From ZC4RG20 sp963702105 (lineage in GTDB: Bacteria; Pseudomonadota; Gammaproteobacteria; Steroidobacterales; Rariloculaceae), in the NCBI GenBank assembly GCA_963702105.1, contig OY969712.1:930001-994000 (forward strand): a stretch of 64,000 bases of DNA, given 5' to 3'. The notes beneath the pieces are model-generated. The model ran no database searches and had not been told where the DNA came from. It worked only from the letters and a program-made list of their open reading frames with translations. The position numbers and the translations under genes are program-made. The first letter of the stretch is position 1. Every line of letters begins with the position of its first letter. Positions 15,195 through 23,810 of the stretch are shown piece by piece.

Positions 15195-17114
15195 ATGGCC
15201 AATACAATGCGAATTTGCAGCGAAACGACAGCTAGGGTGCCGGACACGCAGGTCTCCACCCGTCTCCCTGGCCTGTTCTCGGTGCTGGGCGTGCTGGCCC
15301 TGTTCTCGTCATCGACCGCCCATGCTTTCGGCAGCTGTAGCGATTCGAGCTATCTCTCGCACTTCGGCCTGGTCATATCCATCGCGGCGCGCTGTGAAGA
15401 GGTATCTACCGAGGCAACCATGCACACGGCCGATGGAACTCGCCAGATCCGCATCGTCCGCCTGGTCCGCGGCGCCCATTCCCCCGACGAAGAGACGATT
15501 TCAGCCGTACGTCGCGCCGTCGACGACGCGACTCGCGCAACGTTGCAGCTCGGTCGATTCTCCATGGACGAGGCAACCATCCTTGTCGTCGACGGTGCCT
15601 CACCAACGGGCGGCGAACACTTCGGCAGCCATGCCGTGCGGGCAGAAGCCGGGATAGATGAAAACGAGTGCTACGTCACCCTGGGAGAGGCGGATACTGG
15701 CGGCTCCGCGCGAGAAATCGCACCCCTGATCGCTGCAGCTCTGTTTCGCTGTATCGAAGGCAAGACCCTGCGGCCGGCACAGATCGACACAATCGAAGGC
15801 GAGAACTCGAAGTGGTGGTACGAAGGGTCGGCGGACTGGTTCGCCACCCTGGCCGTCGACTCAGAAGAGTTTCGACGCGATCGCATGGGCGAATTTGATC
15901 ACACATCCACCGAGACACCGCTCTATCACATGGGCGAAGCGGCGAGTATCTTCTTTGACTGGCTGGGGCATACCCGGGGAGACCTGGCGATCATTCCGAT
16001 GCTACGCCAAATGGCGGACTCCGACGAGGAATCGGCACAAGTTATGGCCATGACCCAGTCCGTCACGCCCGCGGAGTGGCTGAACTTTGCCGAGGCCTAT
16101 CTCGACGGGAAGATCGTCGATGGTCAAAACCACGAAATCGAGTCCGAGCCGGAAGAGGGACATGAGTGGGAATGGGAGGGGACATCCAGGATTCCACTGG
16201 TGCTGGAGCCGTTCCTGCTGATCCGCCACCGGATGAAGTTCGGCTGCGCCCCCTGGGCGGTGTTCGAGATCCCTGACACACCGGAGGCCCGACGTGTCGG
16301 CTACCTCGACTCGCCGGAGGCCAAGCCGGGTATCGCGTTATCCATGGCAATACACTCGGTAGAAAGCAATCGTCTTCCCTGGACTAGCGGCCTCGTCCAC
16401 CCCGTGCACGGGACAAAGTACTGGTTCGCGGGGATGTATGCCGGGCTCGTGCCGACCAATGTACTGGTTGTCGGAAACGCGGGGGCCGAATGCGAGGAGG
16501 AAGGCGATGAACCGCCCGAGAATCCCGAAGGTGATAGCGAACCGAAGGCCTGCGCCGGGTATCGCAAGATCGATCAATGCATGGTCGGTAAATGGCAGTT
16601 GAGCGGCGGAGGTCCCATACCCTGGATGCAGTCCATGCATATCCCCAATGTCCATACCGATGCGGAATACCAGGGCCAGCCGCCCAGTTTCGTCCTGAAG
16701 GAAGATGGCACCTCTGCCGGCGATGTAAGTACCCAGGCGGACACCTTCGTGACAGGGATGAGCTTGCGAGGATCGCCAGGCGTCGCTCATGGACACGGGA
16801 CATTAGATGCTCACGACACGGGTACCTGGTCGGTCAACGGGGGTAGCGTGTATTTCTGCGAGAACACCCTGGACATGAATTCCGACTTTCATGGGGAAAC
16901 CCGATACAGCAACGGAGTTGTTGTTCCGATGCAGCCGAAGAATTTCGCGCCACCGTCGTCCACGACAAGAATGAGCTACACGTGCCGCGGCGATACGTTG
17001 CACATGGTGATGCATTTTCCCATTCCGCGTGTGCCGGACATGCCATTCACCTATACGCGTGTCGCGTCGCAGACCAATGACGAGCATCGCGAACAGAACG
17101 AGAACGAGCACTGA
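15195..17114 (+). CDS. Large secreted protein of unknown function
   Basis: This 639-residue protein has a signal peptide (hydrophobic core LFSVLGVLALFSSSTAHA, cleavage expected before FGSC). The mature part has Cys residues spread along it, an ENSKWWYEGSADWFATLAVD segment (residues about 209-228) resembling the helix after the active site of gluzincin-like peptidases but without HExxH, an acidic linker (EEEGDEPPENPEGDSEP, about 435-452), and a C-terminal beta-rich module starting CAGYRKIDQCMVGKWQLSGG that recalls lipocalin-like secreted domains. The tail is polar (NDEHREQNENEH). Base composition is less GC-rich than the chromosomal neighbours, and it is flanked by IS3, IS30 and IS91 debris, so it is probably island cargo. 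Confidence 0.8.
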   Translation: MANTMRICSETTARVPDTQVSTRLPGLFSVLGVLALFSSSTAHAFGSCSDSSYLSHFGLVISIAARCEEVSTEATMHTADGTRQIRIVRLVRGAHSPDEETISAVRRAVDDATRATLQLGRFSMDEATILVVDGASPTGGEHFGSHAVRAEAGIDENECYVTLGEADTGGSAREIAPLIAAALFRCIEGKTLRPAQIDTIEGENSKWWYEGSADWFATLAVDSEEFRRDRMGEFDHTSTETPLYHMGEAASIFFDWLGHTRGDLAIIPMLRQMADSDEESAQVMAMTQSVTPAEWLNFAEAYLDGKIVDGQNHEIESEPEEGHEWEWEGTSRIPLVLEPFLLIRHRMKFGCAPWAVFEIPDTPEARRVGYLDSPEAKPGIALSMAIHSVESNRLPWTSGLVHPVHGTKYWFAGMYAGLVPTNVLVVGNAGAECEEEGDEPPENPEGDSEPKACAGYRKIDQCMVGKWQLSGGGPIPWMQSMHIPNVHTDAEYQGQPPSFVLKEDGTSAGDVSTQADTFVTGMSLRGSPGVAHGHGTLDAHDTGTWSVNGGSVYFCENTLDMNSDFHGETRYSNGVVVPMQPKNFAPPSSTTRMSYTCRGDTLHMVMHFPIPRVPDMPFTYTRVASQTNDEHREQNENEH

Positions 17115-17521
17115 TGTCTGTTCCAGAATGCCTGGCGCTATGCACGCGTTCGAGCGCGCGTCCGATCCGTACCGATGACACCTCGTTCTATGATGTTGGG
17201 CACGAGCCGCGGGAAACGGGACTAGAAGAACGGCCAGCAGCCCTTACCGCACAAGGCCGGCGGCGATTCGAGAGAAACGCGTGCCCAGAATGTTACCCAC
17301 CCCGCATAGGAACGGGCATGGTAATCGCGAGCGCTCAGAGAGTTTGCGAACCGGGCCAGCCGCGCGAACCAATCGGATATCACCTAAGAGAGGGCACATG
17401 ATTCGGCACTCATGATTTTATTATCGGTGGTCATTCTGCATCGCGACGTTTAAGCGATGCGGTGCCATAGTCCACCCTTGCGCAGAAGGAGATCGCTTGG
17501 CCCTCTACAGAATGCGGGAAC
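17115..17521. other. Intergenic stretch after the secreted protein
   Basis: No gene recognised. The open frame at 17114-17401 has no domain-like features and overlaps the stop of the preceding gene; it was not called. Confidence 0.4.
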
Positions 17522-17745
17522 TCAACCCGAAGCCGGCGACTGATCTGCTACGGGCTCCAGCAGACTGCCCCATCGGCGATCTGCCCGACGCCCATGCCGA
17601 CGCCCCTTCCAGCAAACGCTGGGCCCTGGAATGGGCCTGCCTTTCGCATCGGTCACTGTGCCGGCAAGGCGGGCCCGCACGTAAGCCCGCAGTCGCTCGT
17701 TCGTGGCGAGCTTGACCGTCTTGGGCCGCCTAGCGGCCCGCTCCG
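17522..17745 (-). pseudogene. IS30-family transposase fragment
   Basis: The minus-strand frame encodes RRPKTVKLATNERLRAYVRA, RLAGTVTDAKGRPIPGPSV and WKGRRHGRRADRRWGS, the region following the helix-turn-helix in IS30-type transposases. The expected SWSPEQI continuation is frameshifted (SLLEPVADQ). Catalytic domain missing. Confidence 0.7.
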
Positions 17746-17833
17746 GCCTCATTCGAGCCTCGGCTACTTGACGCCGATGGAGTTCATCAACAAGTCGTCA
17801 CACCATGACCCGGACGGAGCCGTTCTCCAATAA
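17745..17833 (+). pseudogene. IS3-family transposase (OrfB) C-terminal fragment
   Basis: Translation RPHSSLGYLTPMEFINKSSH followed by a stop at 17833 is the classic C-terminus of IS3-family integrase-type transposases. The upstream junction with the IS30 fragment is at about 17745. Confidence 0.8.
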
Positions 17834-17889
17834 TAGGTGGTCCGAAAAAGTCGGGCAGGCCACATGCGGGCGTCTCGACCCAGGGCGGC

Positions 17890-18422
17890 AAACGCACGAA
17901 ACTCGAGCATCTCGTTCGCTACGTCGCGCGCCCCGCGGTCGCGACCGAACGCCTGGCGGTGGCGCCCGCCGGCCACATCCGCTACACACTAAAGACGCCG
18001 TATCGCGACGGCACGACGCATGTGGTGTTCGAGCCCTTCGATTTCCTCGCCCGGCTCGCCGCCCTCGTGCCGCGGCCGCGCGTGCATCTCGTCCGCTATC
18101 ACGGGGTCTTCGCCCCAGCGAGCCGGCTGCGCGGCGCCGTCACCCCGGCCGGTCGCGGCCGCGGCGGTGCGTCATCCAGCGGCGAGGACGCAGAGGAGCG
18201 CGCGCCTAAGCATCGCAGCATGACCTGGATGCAGCGGTTGAAGCGCGTCTTTGCCATCGAGATCGAGCGCTGCCAACGCTGCGGCGGAGCGCTGAAGGTC
18301 ATTGCGAGCATCGAGGACCCGGCGCTGATCGAGCGTATCCTCGCCATGTCGGACAGCCGGCTGAGGAGGAGGAGCTCGTCCCGTTCGCCTCGCGCGGGCC
18401 GCCGCAGCGGCCGCTGCTCTGA
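17890..18422 (+). pseudogene. IS91-family transposase C-terminal half, frameshifted
   Basis: The frame from about 17893 reads KLEHLVRYVARPAVATERLA, then HIRYTLKTPYRDGTTHVVFE, RPRVHLVRYHGVFAPASRLR, and the C-terminal CQRCGGALKVIASIEDP motif, all diagnostic of IS91/ISCR (HUH-type, rolling-circle) transposases. Near 18358 the frame changes; the true tail EEEELVPFASRGPPQRPLL is in another frame and stops at 18420-18422. The N-terminal half is absent. The longest IS91 piece in the window. Confidence 0.87.
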
Positions 18423-18659
18423 GCGTCACTCGTCACCCCTTCGCTGGTCCGCGCTCGGCGGGCGAGAGTGGCTGCGCGCGTCCGACCGAGCGGGGCGGAG
18501 TTTCTGGGCAAACCGACGGGAAAGGGTGCCCTCGGTTGCAAGCCGCGCTGGCGGAAAGCGCTCGCGCGCACCCACCGCCTGCCGCCGGCGGTGCGGGCCG
18601 GCCTTCAACTTCAGCACACATAACGCCCATTCGGCGCAACGTCCGTCATGTCGGCCGCA

Positions 18660-19214
18660 ATTGTTCTTCCTATCCGCCGTCAGGACACAAACCTCACCTC
18701 TCGATCCGTGCCGACTCGCGAGACAAGAACGCTATGGACCTTGACGGGACCGTGGTCGGTGTCATTCGAGCCGCGTCGTGGCGCGCCGCCGAGTACGACC
18801 TTGGACGCTCTGACTTCGTGGAGTGACAACGCGAATCCCGGTGTCAGGTATTTCTCCGGGACCGGAACTTACACCAAGACGTTCGAGTTGCCGCCTCGGC
18901 CTTCGGGGACGCGTCTGGTTCTCGACCTCGGCGGTGTCTATGAATTGGCTACCGCAACCTTGAACGGTCGGTCGCTGGGCGAAGTGTGGACCCCGCCTTT
19001 CGAGATGGATATCACGAAGTATGTACGCCCGGGAAAGAACGAATTGAAGGTTGCGGTGACCAACCTGTGGGTCAATCGCCTGATAGGCGATCTGCAGCCG
19101 GACGTGAAAAGGAAATATGCCGCTACGACTATTCCGACTTACAAGCCCAATGCCCCGCTGCGCACGTCTGGCTTGCTAGGGCCGGTCGAGATCGACGCGG
19201 TCTTGAGGCACTAG
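18660..19214 (+). pseudogene. C-terminal fragment of a GH106-like alpha-L-rhamnosidase
   Basis: About 180 residues match the terminal beta-sandwich of GH106/GH2-type sugar hydrolases: LTGPWSVSFEPRRGAPPS, NPGVRYFSGTGTYTKTFELP, LNGRSLGEVWTPPFEMDITK, the NELKVAVTNLWVNRLIGDLQ block, and YKPNAPLRTSGLLGPVEID. Whole enzymes of this family exceed 900 residues, so the catalytic domain is lost. The fragment starts right after the IS91 remnant, indicating a deletion from the island side. It may be expressed as an orphan 188-residue frame from 18648, but that would be only a binding domain. Confidence 0.75.
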
Positions 19215-19318
19215 AACGAAGTTTCGACGTTACGAACACCGAATCACGACTCGATAGCCGCATTGCGGAAGAGCCTTGTACGGATTCCCGCTCCGAAAAT
19301 CGCGCCCTCGGAGCCGGC

Positions 19319-19342
19319 CGGTGCCGACTACGGCCGGCACCG
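19319..19342. terminator. Small hairpin between convergent genes
   Basis: CGGTGCCG and CGGCACCG form an 8-bp perfect stem with an 8-nt loop, 19 bp past the stop of the minus-strand gene and 105 bp past that of the plus-strand remnant. There is no T-run, so termination is only a possibility. Confidence 0.3.
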
Positions 19343-19360
19343 ACGGCTCGACCTCGGAAG

Positions 19361-20395
19361 CTACGGCGCCGGCGGTCTGTTGATCACCGAGTCCCTGCCC
19401 GCTGTCGGCGACCGCGTGGGCTTATTGGAATCGTCGCCCAGGTCCGGCTGCGAAATCCGCCCCTTGATCGTCCCCGGATCCGTCGGCCGCACGGTTTGCA
19501 ACGAGTCCGTGCCGCCGTCGCCGCTTTCGCCCGGATTGCCGTTGGGGACGTGCCGCAAAATGTCGTTCACGCGCCTCTGTCTCTCCGTGGCAGCGGCGGG
19601 ATCGTTCCTGGGGCCGGCGTCGTCGCCCAGCGCCGGACGCGCCTCTTTCGACAGGATAAAGGTTTCCGCGGCGTGCTCTTGGCTCTCTGCTTGCTGATCG
19701 TGGCCGCGGTCGATTGCCTCTTTGGATGCATCGGTTTCCTTGGCAACGGCGGTCGGATCTCGTTGCGCGGCACGGCTGCTGCCTGCACCGGCCGCGAACT
19801 TGCGGTCTCGTGCCGAGGAGGAGCCAAGCGACGTGCCTCCGCTCTGAGACTTCATGTTTCCGTTGTGGGACTGGGTCTTGAGGCCGCCGGGTCCGGCCAG
19901 CTTGGGTGTGCCCGCCGTTCCGTCGTCGAAGCGACCGTGCTTGCCGAACGCATCGCTGGGATTGTCGAGCCGGTCGCGCGAACTATCGGGCCTCGTGCCC
20001 TCGGTCAATTTCGTTCGGCCGGCCCCTTGGTTGACCTTGCCGAGCTTCTCGAGGTCTTGTGTGCGTCCGAGCTGCTTGTTGCGGTTGTCGTCGCGTAACC
20101 GGCTTTTGCCGTTGGCCACCTGCACGGCGGGCAGCTTCTCGTTGGTTGTCTGCACGGCCGGCAGCTTCTTGCGGCGGGCCGCGCCGCGCTTCGACTTGGC
20201 GATCTTCGAGGCGGCCGCCGCGGTGCTCGACGCTGTCCCAGGCTTCGCCACGCTCGATGAAGTGCCGGCGAACGCAATGGAAGACCCACAGGCCGTGGCG
20301 AGCGCGGCAATGAGCAGCCGTGTAGCAAACCTCTCCGGCGCCAATCGACGCGCCCGGCCGTGTGCGTTTTGTGACAGAAGTTGCTCGTGTCTCAT
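19361..20395 (-). CDS. Secreted low-complexity, probably disordered protein
   Basis: The 344-residue product starts at an ATG with GGAGGAG upstream. A signal peptide follows a long basic n-region (core LLIAALATACGSSIAFA). The mature chain is almost free of aromatic residues and rich in Lys, Arg, Asp, Gly, Ser and Asn; it contains a near-repeat KLPAVQTTNEKLPAVQVANG and Gly/Ser/Asp-rich tracts ending in PTRSPTAGRDSVINRPPAP. No domain is recognisable. Such proteins can be cell-envelope linkers. Its promoter region contains an inverted pair GTTAAGA...TCTTAAC (20433-20465). Confidence 0.65.
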   Translation of the reverse strand: MRHEQLLSQNAHGRARRLAPERFATRLLIAALATACGSSIAFAGTSSSVAKPGTASSTAAAASKIAKSKRGAARRKKLPAVQTTNEKLPAVQVANGKSRLRDDNRNKQLGRTQDLEKLGKVNQGAGRTKLTEGTRPDSSRDRLDNPSDAFGKHGRFDDGTAGTPKLAGPGGLKTQSHNGNMKSQSGGTSLGSSSARDRKFAAGAGSSRAAQRDPTAVAKETDASKEAIDRGHDQQAESQEHAAETFILSKEARPALGDDAGPRNDPAAATERQRRVNDILRHVPNGNPGESGDGGTDSLQTVRPTDPGTIKGRISQPDLGDDSNKPTRSPTAGRDSVINRPPAP

Positions 20396-20942
20396 TGCCT
20401 GCTCCTCCAGTGACTCGTTTAAGGTGGCCCTACGTTAAGACTTGCTTCGTGAACCGAATCTTAACGGCAGGCCCCGACTCGGTTGGGACTCGCCTTGGAC
20501 CGCCGGCGTCATATGAACTCGTCGTAGTTCGTCGCGCCGGCCGAAATGTGCCCGAACTTGGGTCCGTCGAGAGAGTAGTGGTGTTGGGCTGAATGCCAGC
20601 TTAATCGTATTGGGGCCGGAAAGAAAACGTTCGCTTCAGCTTACGTTAACAATTCGCAGATTAGGCGTAGTCCCGGAACCAGGACCATAGGCGGCGCGCG
20701 ACAAAACGGGGCCGCTGAGCTGCGTATTGCCGCAAGGCGGGTCCGCGCGCACGCTCGCTAGCCAGACTATGTCTTCTACGCTAACGAGATATTCGTGCAG
20801 GCAGTCCGATCATAGGCTAGTCTTCGACTCCACAAGGGAGGGTTCACGACGGCGAAGCGATCGACGCACGATCGGAGTGACGCGTTACGCCAGGCCTGAA
20901 ATCACAATATTTCGGCGCATGGACCGAGTTGATAGGGAGAAA
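20396..20942. other. Divergent intergenic region
   Basis: About 550 bp between two divergent genes for exported proteins. It contains an inverted repeat (GTTAAGA at 20433, TCTTAAC ending near 20465) and a GTTAAC-containing stretch at 20640-20660. Both promoters must be here. An upstream extension of the plus-strand frame to 20727 is open but not protein-like. Confidence 0.45.
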
Positions 20943-20945
20943 ATG

Positions 20946-22049
20946 ATGCGGAGAGTCGGAAATGACCGAGGTTACCGTCGCGTCATATCGCTGGCGACCG
21001 CCGCCGCGAGCGTTGCCATGGGGATCAGTGCTCACGCGCAGTCCTTCCGATACGTAGCGACCACCGAAGCGGCAAGCGTAGCGAGAACCGGCGCCGTTCG
21101 AGCGGGCACCTTGACTTGGCAATGCGCGGGCAATCGCTGCACTGTGAGCGGACCTTGGAAGGCGCCCGCGGTCAGCGCGTGTAAAGCGCTCGCGAGCGAA
21201 GTCGGAAGGTTGCGCAGCTATGGACGCATCGGTGCCGAGCTCAGTGCCGCCGAGCTGAAGGAATGCAATAGGAGCGCGGCCGAGAGCGCTTTCGCGTCGG
21301 CAGGGGCCCTAGCCGCCGCGCAGCAGGCAGCACGGGCCGGCCGCAATTCCAGGATCCCGAACGCGAACGGCGGCGTCGCAGCGGCGGGGGCTTCGACGCA
21401 ACTCGTGGCGGAAACAGTGGCTCCGGCGCGCGCTCATGGAGCCGTTCGGCTCGCCAACGGCGACATGTGGAACTGCTCGGAATCCCGGTGCACGGCCGAC
21501 GGCGGAGTCACCGTCGCTCGCTGCTTCGTTCTAGCGCACGAGGTCGGGCGAATAAGATCGGTCGCAGGCCCCGGTGGAAGCTTGAGCGCCGCCGAGCTGC
21601 GAACCTGCAACGCTCCTGGTTTGCGGCGGATCAATTTCGCGGCGCGCAGCGGCGATGACGACCTGCGCGAAAACAGCGAGCTCGCCGCGGAATTTACCGC
21701 TTCCGGCGGCGGCAGTCGGAGATTCGATATCTTCCACAAGATCCCGTCTCACGCCTACGCGAGGGGACTTGTCGACTTTTGGGATCGGCATGCGGTGAAC
21801 TTCGCGGCTCAACTCAGCATCGATAGCATCGAAACCATGACGCTCGTTTTCAAAAGCGGCCGCAGCGGCGACTTCGATACACAGGACAATTGGGACATGG
21901 TCGAGCTCGAGGTTCGCGCAATCGTGGAGGACGTCGACGGCCGGTTCCAGGAGAAGACCGTCTACTCCCGTTCGCAAAACAGCCCCATCAGGCGTTTCAG
22001 CGATGGCGATCGCATGGTGATACACATAGGGGACGCGTTGCGAGATTGA
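20946..22049 (+). CDS. Exported protein with two Cys-pair modules and a DNW-type C-terminal domain
   Basis: ATG codons at 20943 and 20946 are both possible; AGGGA at 20934 suits 20946. After a signal peptide (core VISLATAAASVAMGISAHAQ) come two copies of a ~50-residue module: LTWQCAGNRCTVSGPW ... VSACKALASEVGRLRSYG ... LSAAELKECN, and DMWNCSESRCTADGG ... VARCFVLAHEVGRIRSVAG ... LSAAELRTCN. Each holds four Cys, expected to form two disulfides. The C-terminal half starts RSGDDDLRENSELAAEF and has DTQDNWDMVELEV, a combination (DDLR ... DNW) seen in uncharacterised secreted proteins. One copy of the same module occurs in the gene at 24960. A hairpin follows directly after the stop. Confidence 0.8.
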   Translation: MRRVGNDRGYRRVISLATAAASVAMGISAHAQSFRYVATTEAASVARTGAVRAGTLTWQCAGNRCTVSGPWKAPAVSACKALASEVGRLRSYGRIGAELSAAELKECNRSAAESAFASAGALAAAQQAARAGRNSRIPNANGGVAAAGASTQLVAETVAPARAHGAVRLANGDMWNCSESRCTADGGVTVARCFVLAHEVGRIRSVAGPGGSLSAAELRTCNAPGLRRINFAARSGDDDLRENSELAAEFTASGGGSRRFDIFHKIPSHAYARGLVDFWDRHAVNFAAQLSIDSIETMTLVFKSGRSGDFDTQDNWDMVELEVRAIVEDVDGRFQEKTVYSRSQNSPIRRFSDGDRMVIHIGDALRD

Positions 22050-22073
22050 CGTCCGGTTTTCCGCACCGGACGT
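22049..22073. terminator. Perfect 9-bp hairpin between convergent genes
   Basis: ACGTCCGGT and ACCGGACGT pair perfectly around a 7-nt loop; the stem begins at the last base of the plus-strand stop codon. T-tract is weak, so it may work as a bidirectional or Rho-assisted terminator. Confidence 0.6.
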
Positions 22074-22184
22074 TGATTGCGCTGCGCGCGATGCCATGCA
22101 CGCGCGCCGCGATGTCGATGTGTCGCGAACCTTGTACCAGCCGATCGTGGCTCGAGACGATCCGCAGGGGTGCTACGATGCGGC

Positions 22185-22952
22185 TCATTCCGCGATACCG
22201 GTGATGGTCGTGTCTAGATGCACGGTCTCCCCGGGCTTACAGCTGATCGTCTGCTCGGTGCCGGTCCCGCGGAAGCCTAATTTGCCGACCGGATTCACGG
22301 TCACACGGTAAGTGCCCGGCGCGAGGCCGGCCTCCCGATATGTGCCCCGGGCGGTCATCTGGGCTCCGAGCGGCTTGCCTTTGGTTGCCCCCATGGGTGT
22401 CACGGTGACGCCGCCCACGAGCTTCAGCACACCGCCGACCCGGCCCTCGATGGTGCAGTTCCTCGCGACCTGGACGGGCGCTGTGCGCTTCAAGTTGGTC
22501 TGCGGGGTCAGGAGTCGCGTCGCTTTCGTCCCTTGACTGACGCTGGTTGCATACCACGCGCCGTAGTGCGTCACCTGGGGGCTCGCATAACGCGTGACTC
22601 CTGCCATGAAGCGATCGGTCTCGCGGCCGACCATGCCTTCGGCCTCGAACTTCCGCCCGTCCGGAGTGGCGAGCAAAACGTGGATAGCGCGGCGCGGATC
22701 TCGCGAATACTCGCGCGCCTCGAGCGTGCCTCCGACGTGTAGCCACGCCACTCGCGCCGTCAGCACGGTCATGCTCGGATCCGAGGTGTTGATCTTGGCG
22801 TTGCTGATTACGAGAGCACCATCCCAGTCGTCGAGAGTGAGATGCCACGTCGCACCGTCACCGAACAGTGTGGAAAGATCGCCGGCGCTGGCCGCCATCG
22901 AGTAGCCGGCTAGCAGCGCCGCCAGGGCGGGGCAGGCAAACGACTTCGACAT
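22185..22952 (-). CDS. Exported protein with a carboxypeptidase-regulatory-like C-terminal domain
   Basis: This 255-residue protein has a signal peptide (ACPALAALLAGYSMAASA) and a GGAGAA ribosome-binding site. Residues 24-150 are beta-rich with GATWHLTLDDWDGALVI and RYASPQVTHYGAWYATS. From about 165, NCTIEGRVGGVLKLVGGVTV ... ARGTYREAGLAPGTYRVTV resembles a CarboxypepD_reg/SpaA-like beta-sandwich, often an adhesion or structural domain. First of a minus-strand run of exported proteins reaching to 27392; spacing of 46 bp to the upstream gene allows co-transcription. Confidence 0.72.
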   Translation of the reverse strand: MSKSFACPALAALLAGYSMAASAGDLSTLFGDGATWHLTLDDWDGALVISNAKINTSDPSMTVLTARVAWLHVGGTLEAREYSRDPRRAIHVLLATPDGRKFEAEGMVGRETDRFMAGVTRYASPQVTHYGAWYATSVSQGTKATRLLTPQTNLKRTAPVQVARNCTIEGRVGGVLKLVGGVTVTPMGATKGKPLGAQMTARGTYREAGLAPGTYRVTVNPVGKLGFRGTGTEQTISCKPGETVHLDTTITGIAE

Positions 22953-22997
22953 TGCATTTCTCCTTCCGTTCGTAGTTGGGGTTCCGCGAGGCGATCC

Positions 22998-23666
22998 CTA
23001 CTTGGACGGTCGCGCCGGACCAAGGGGTCCGATCGTCCGGATACCCGAATCGAAATCCATGACGGAACGCGTTCTTGCGTTGATGTAAGCGACGGGATAT
23101 CCGTGTTCGGTGCATGACACCTTCCAGGTGAGAGTGAAGGGCGCAGCCCGGTTATAGGCCGGTCGATAGAGCCCGAGTTGCGCCTCGACCTGGGACGGAT
23201 CCTGTGCGCAGGGGCTGCCCGGAATCGTTCCAGCGGGGGCCCCGCGCAAGTCGACGATGCCGACCGTTCGTGCCCTTTCTGCAAAGACCGACTTCGCGTC
23301 CCTCACGGACACCGTCGGCGTCGTGTCAACGTCGGCGTGCGTGAGGTCTATTTGGTCGCCGCCGATAAACGGCCGGCCGTCCGTGTTCCGCCGCAGAGCG
23401 CCGGCCGCATCGAAATGAAATGCGCTGGAGACGCCGAAAACGGGCAATTTGTGAAGCAGTGGCTGCGCCCAAATCATCCCGTCGCCGGAACTGTACAGCA
23501 CGAGTCTCTCGACTCTGTACATATCTGCGGTGATGCCGTTGGCAGCGAGGATCGCTCGTCCGCGTTCGACTGCGCTTTCGGGCGACGCGTCCTGCGCCAA
23601 AACGGCGCACGCGCAAACGCCCGCCGAGACCAATGCCAGCTCGAGTAGCCACCGTCTTGGGCGCAT
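22998..23666 (-). CDS. Exported FTP/PepSY-propeptide-like protein (short form)
   Basis: Start taken at 23666 (GGAGG seven bases upstream; 23669 also possible). The ~222-residue product has a signal peptide (LLELALVSAGVCACAVLAQ). The core SSGDGMIWAQPLLHKLPVFG ... FHFDAAGALRRNTDGRPFIGG resembles the FTP domain of fungalysin/thermolysin propeptides, and LGLYRPAYN...LTWKVSCTEHGYPVAYIN with ARTRSVMDFDSG resembles the following PepSY-type strand set. No protease domain is attached, so it may act as a stand-alone inhibitor or chaperone; this is inference. It has a longer paralogue at 26358-27392. Confidence 0.68.
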   Translation of the reverse strand: MRPRRWLLELALVSAGVCACAVLAQDASPESAVERGRAILAANGITADMYRVERLVLYSSGDGMIWAQPLLHKLPVFGVSSAFHFDAAGALRRNTDGRPFIGGDQIDLTHADVDTTPTVSVRDAKSVFAERARTVGIVDLRGAPAGTIPGSPCAQDPSQVEAQLGLYRPAYNRAAPFTLTWKVSCTEHGYPVAYINARTRSVMDFDSGIRTIGPLGPARPSK

Positions 23667-23810
23667 CATGAATCCTCCCCACTGCACTCGCATCTTAGAC
23701 GATCTTTGTCGAAAGACTAGCTGCCGGATGCTTAACGTCCACTGAACGCGCTTGCTTCGGTGAACCGCCCGAGCGGCATGTCGCCTTCGCGATCGACCAT
23801 TGTCGTGGCG

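Noticed and set aside
17114..17401. 95-codon frame after the secreted protein
   Set aside because: No family pattern, no ribosome-binding site independent of the upstream coding end, and sequence looks random.
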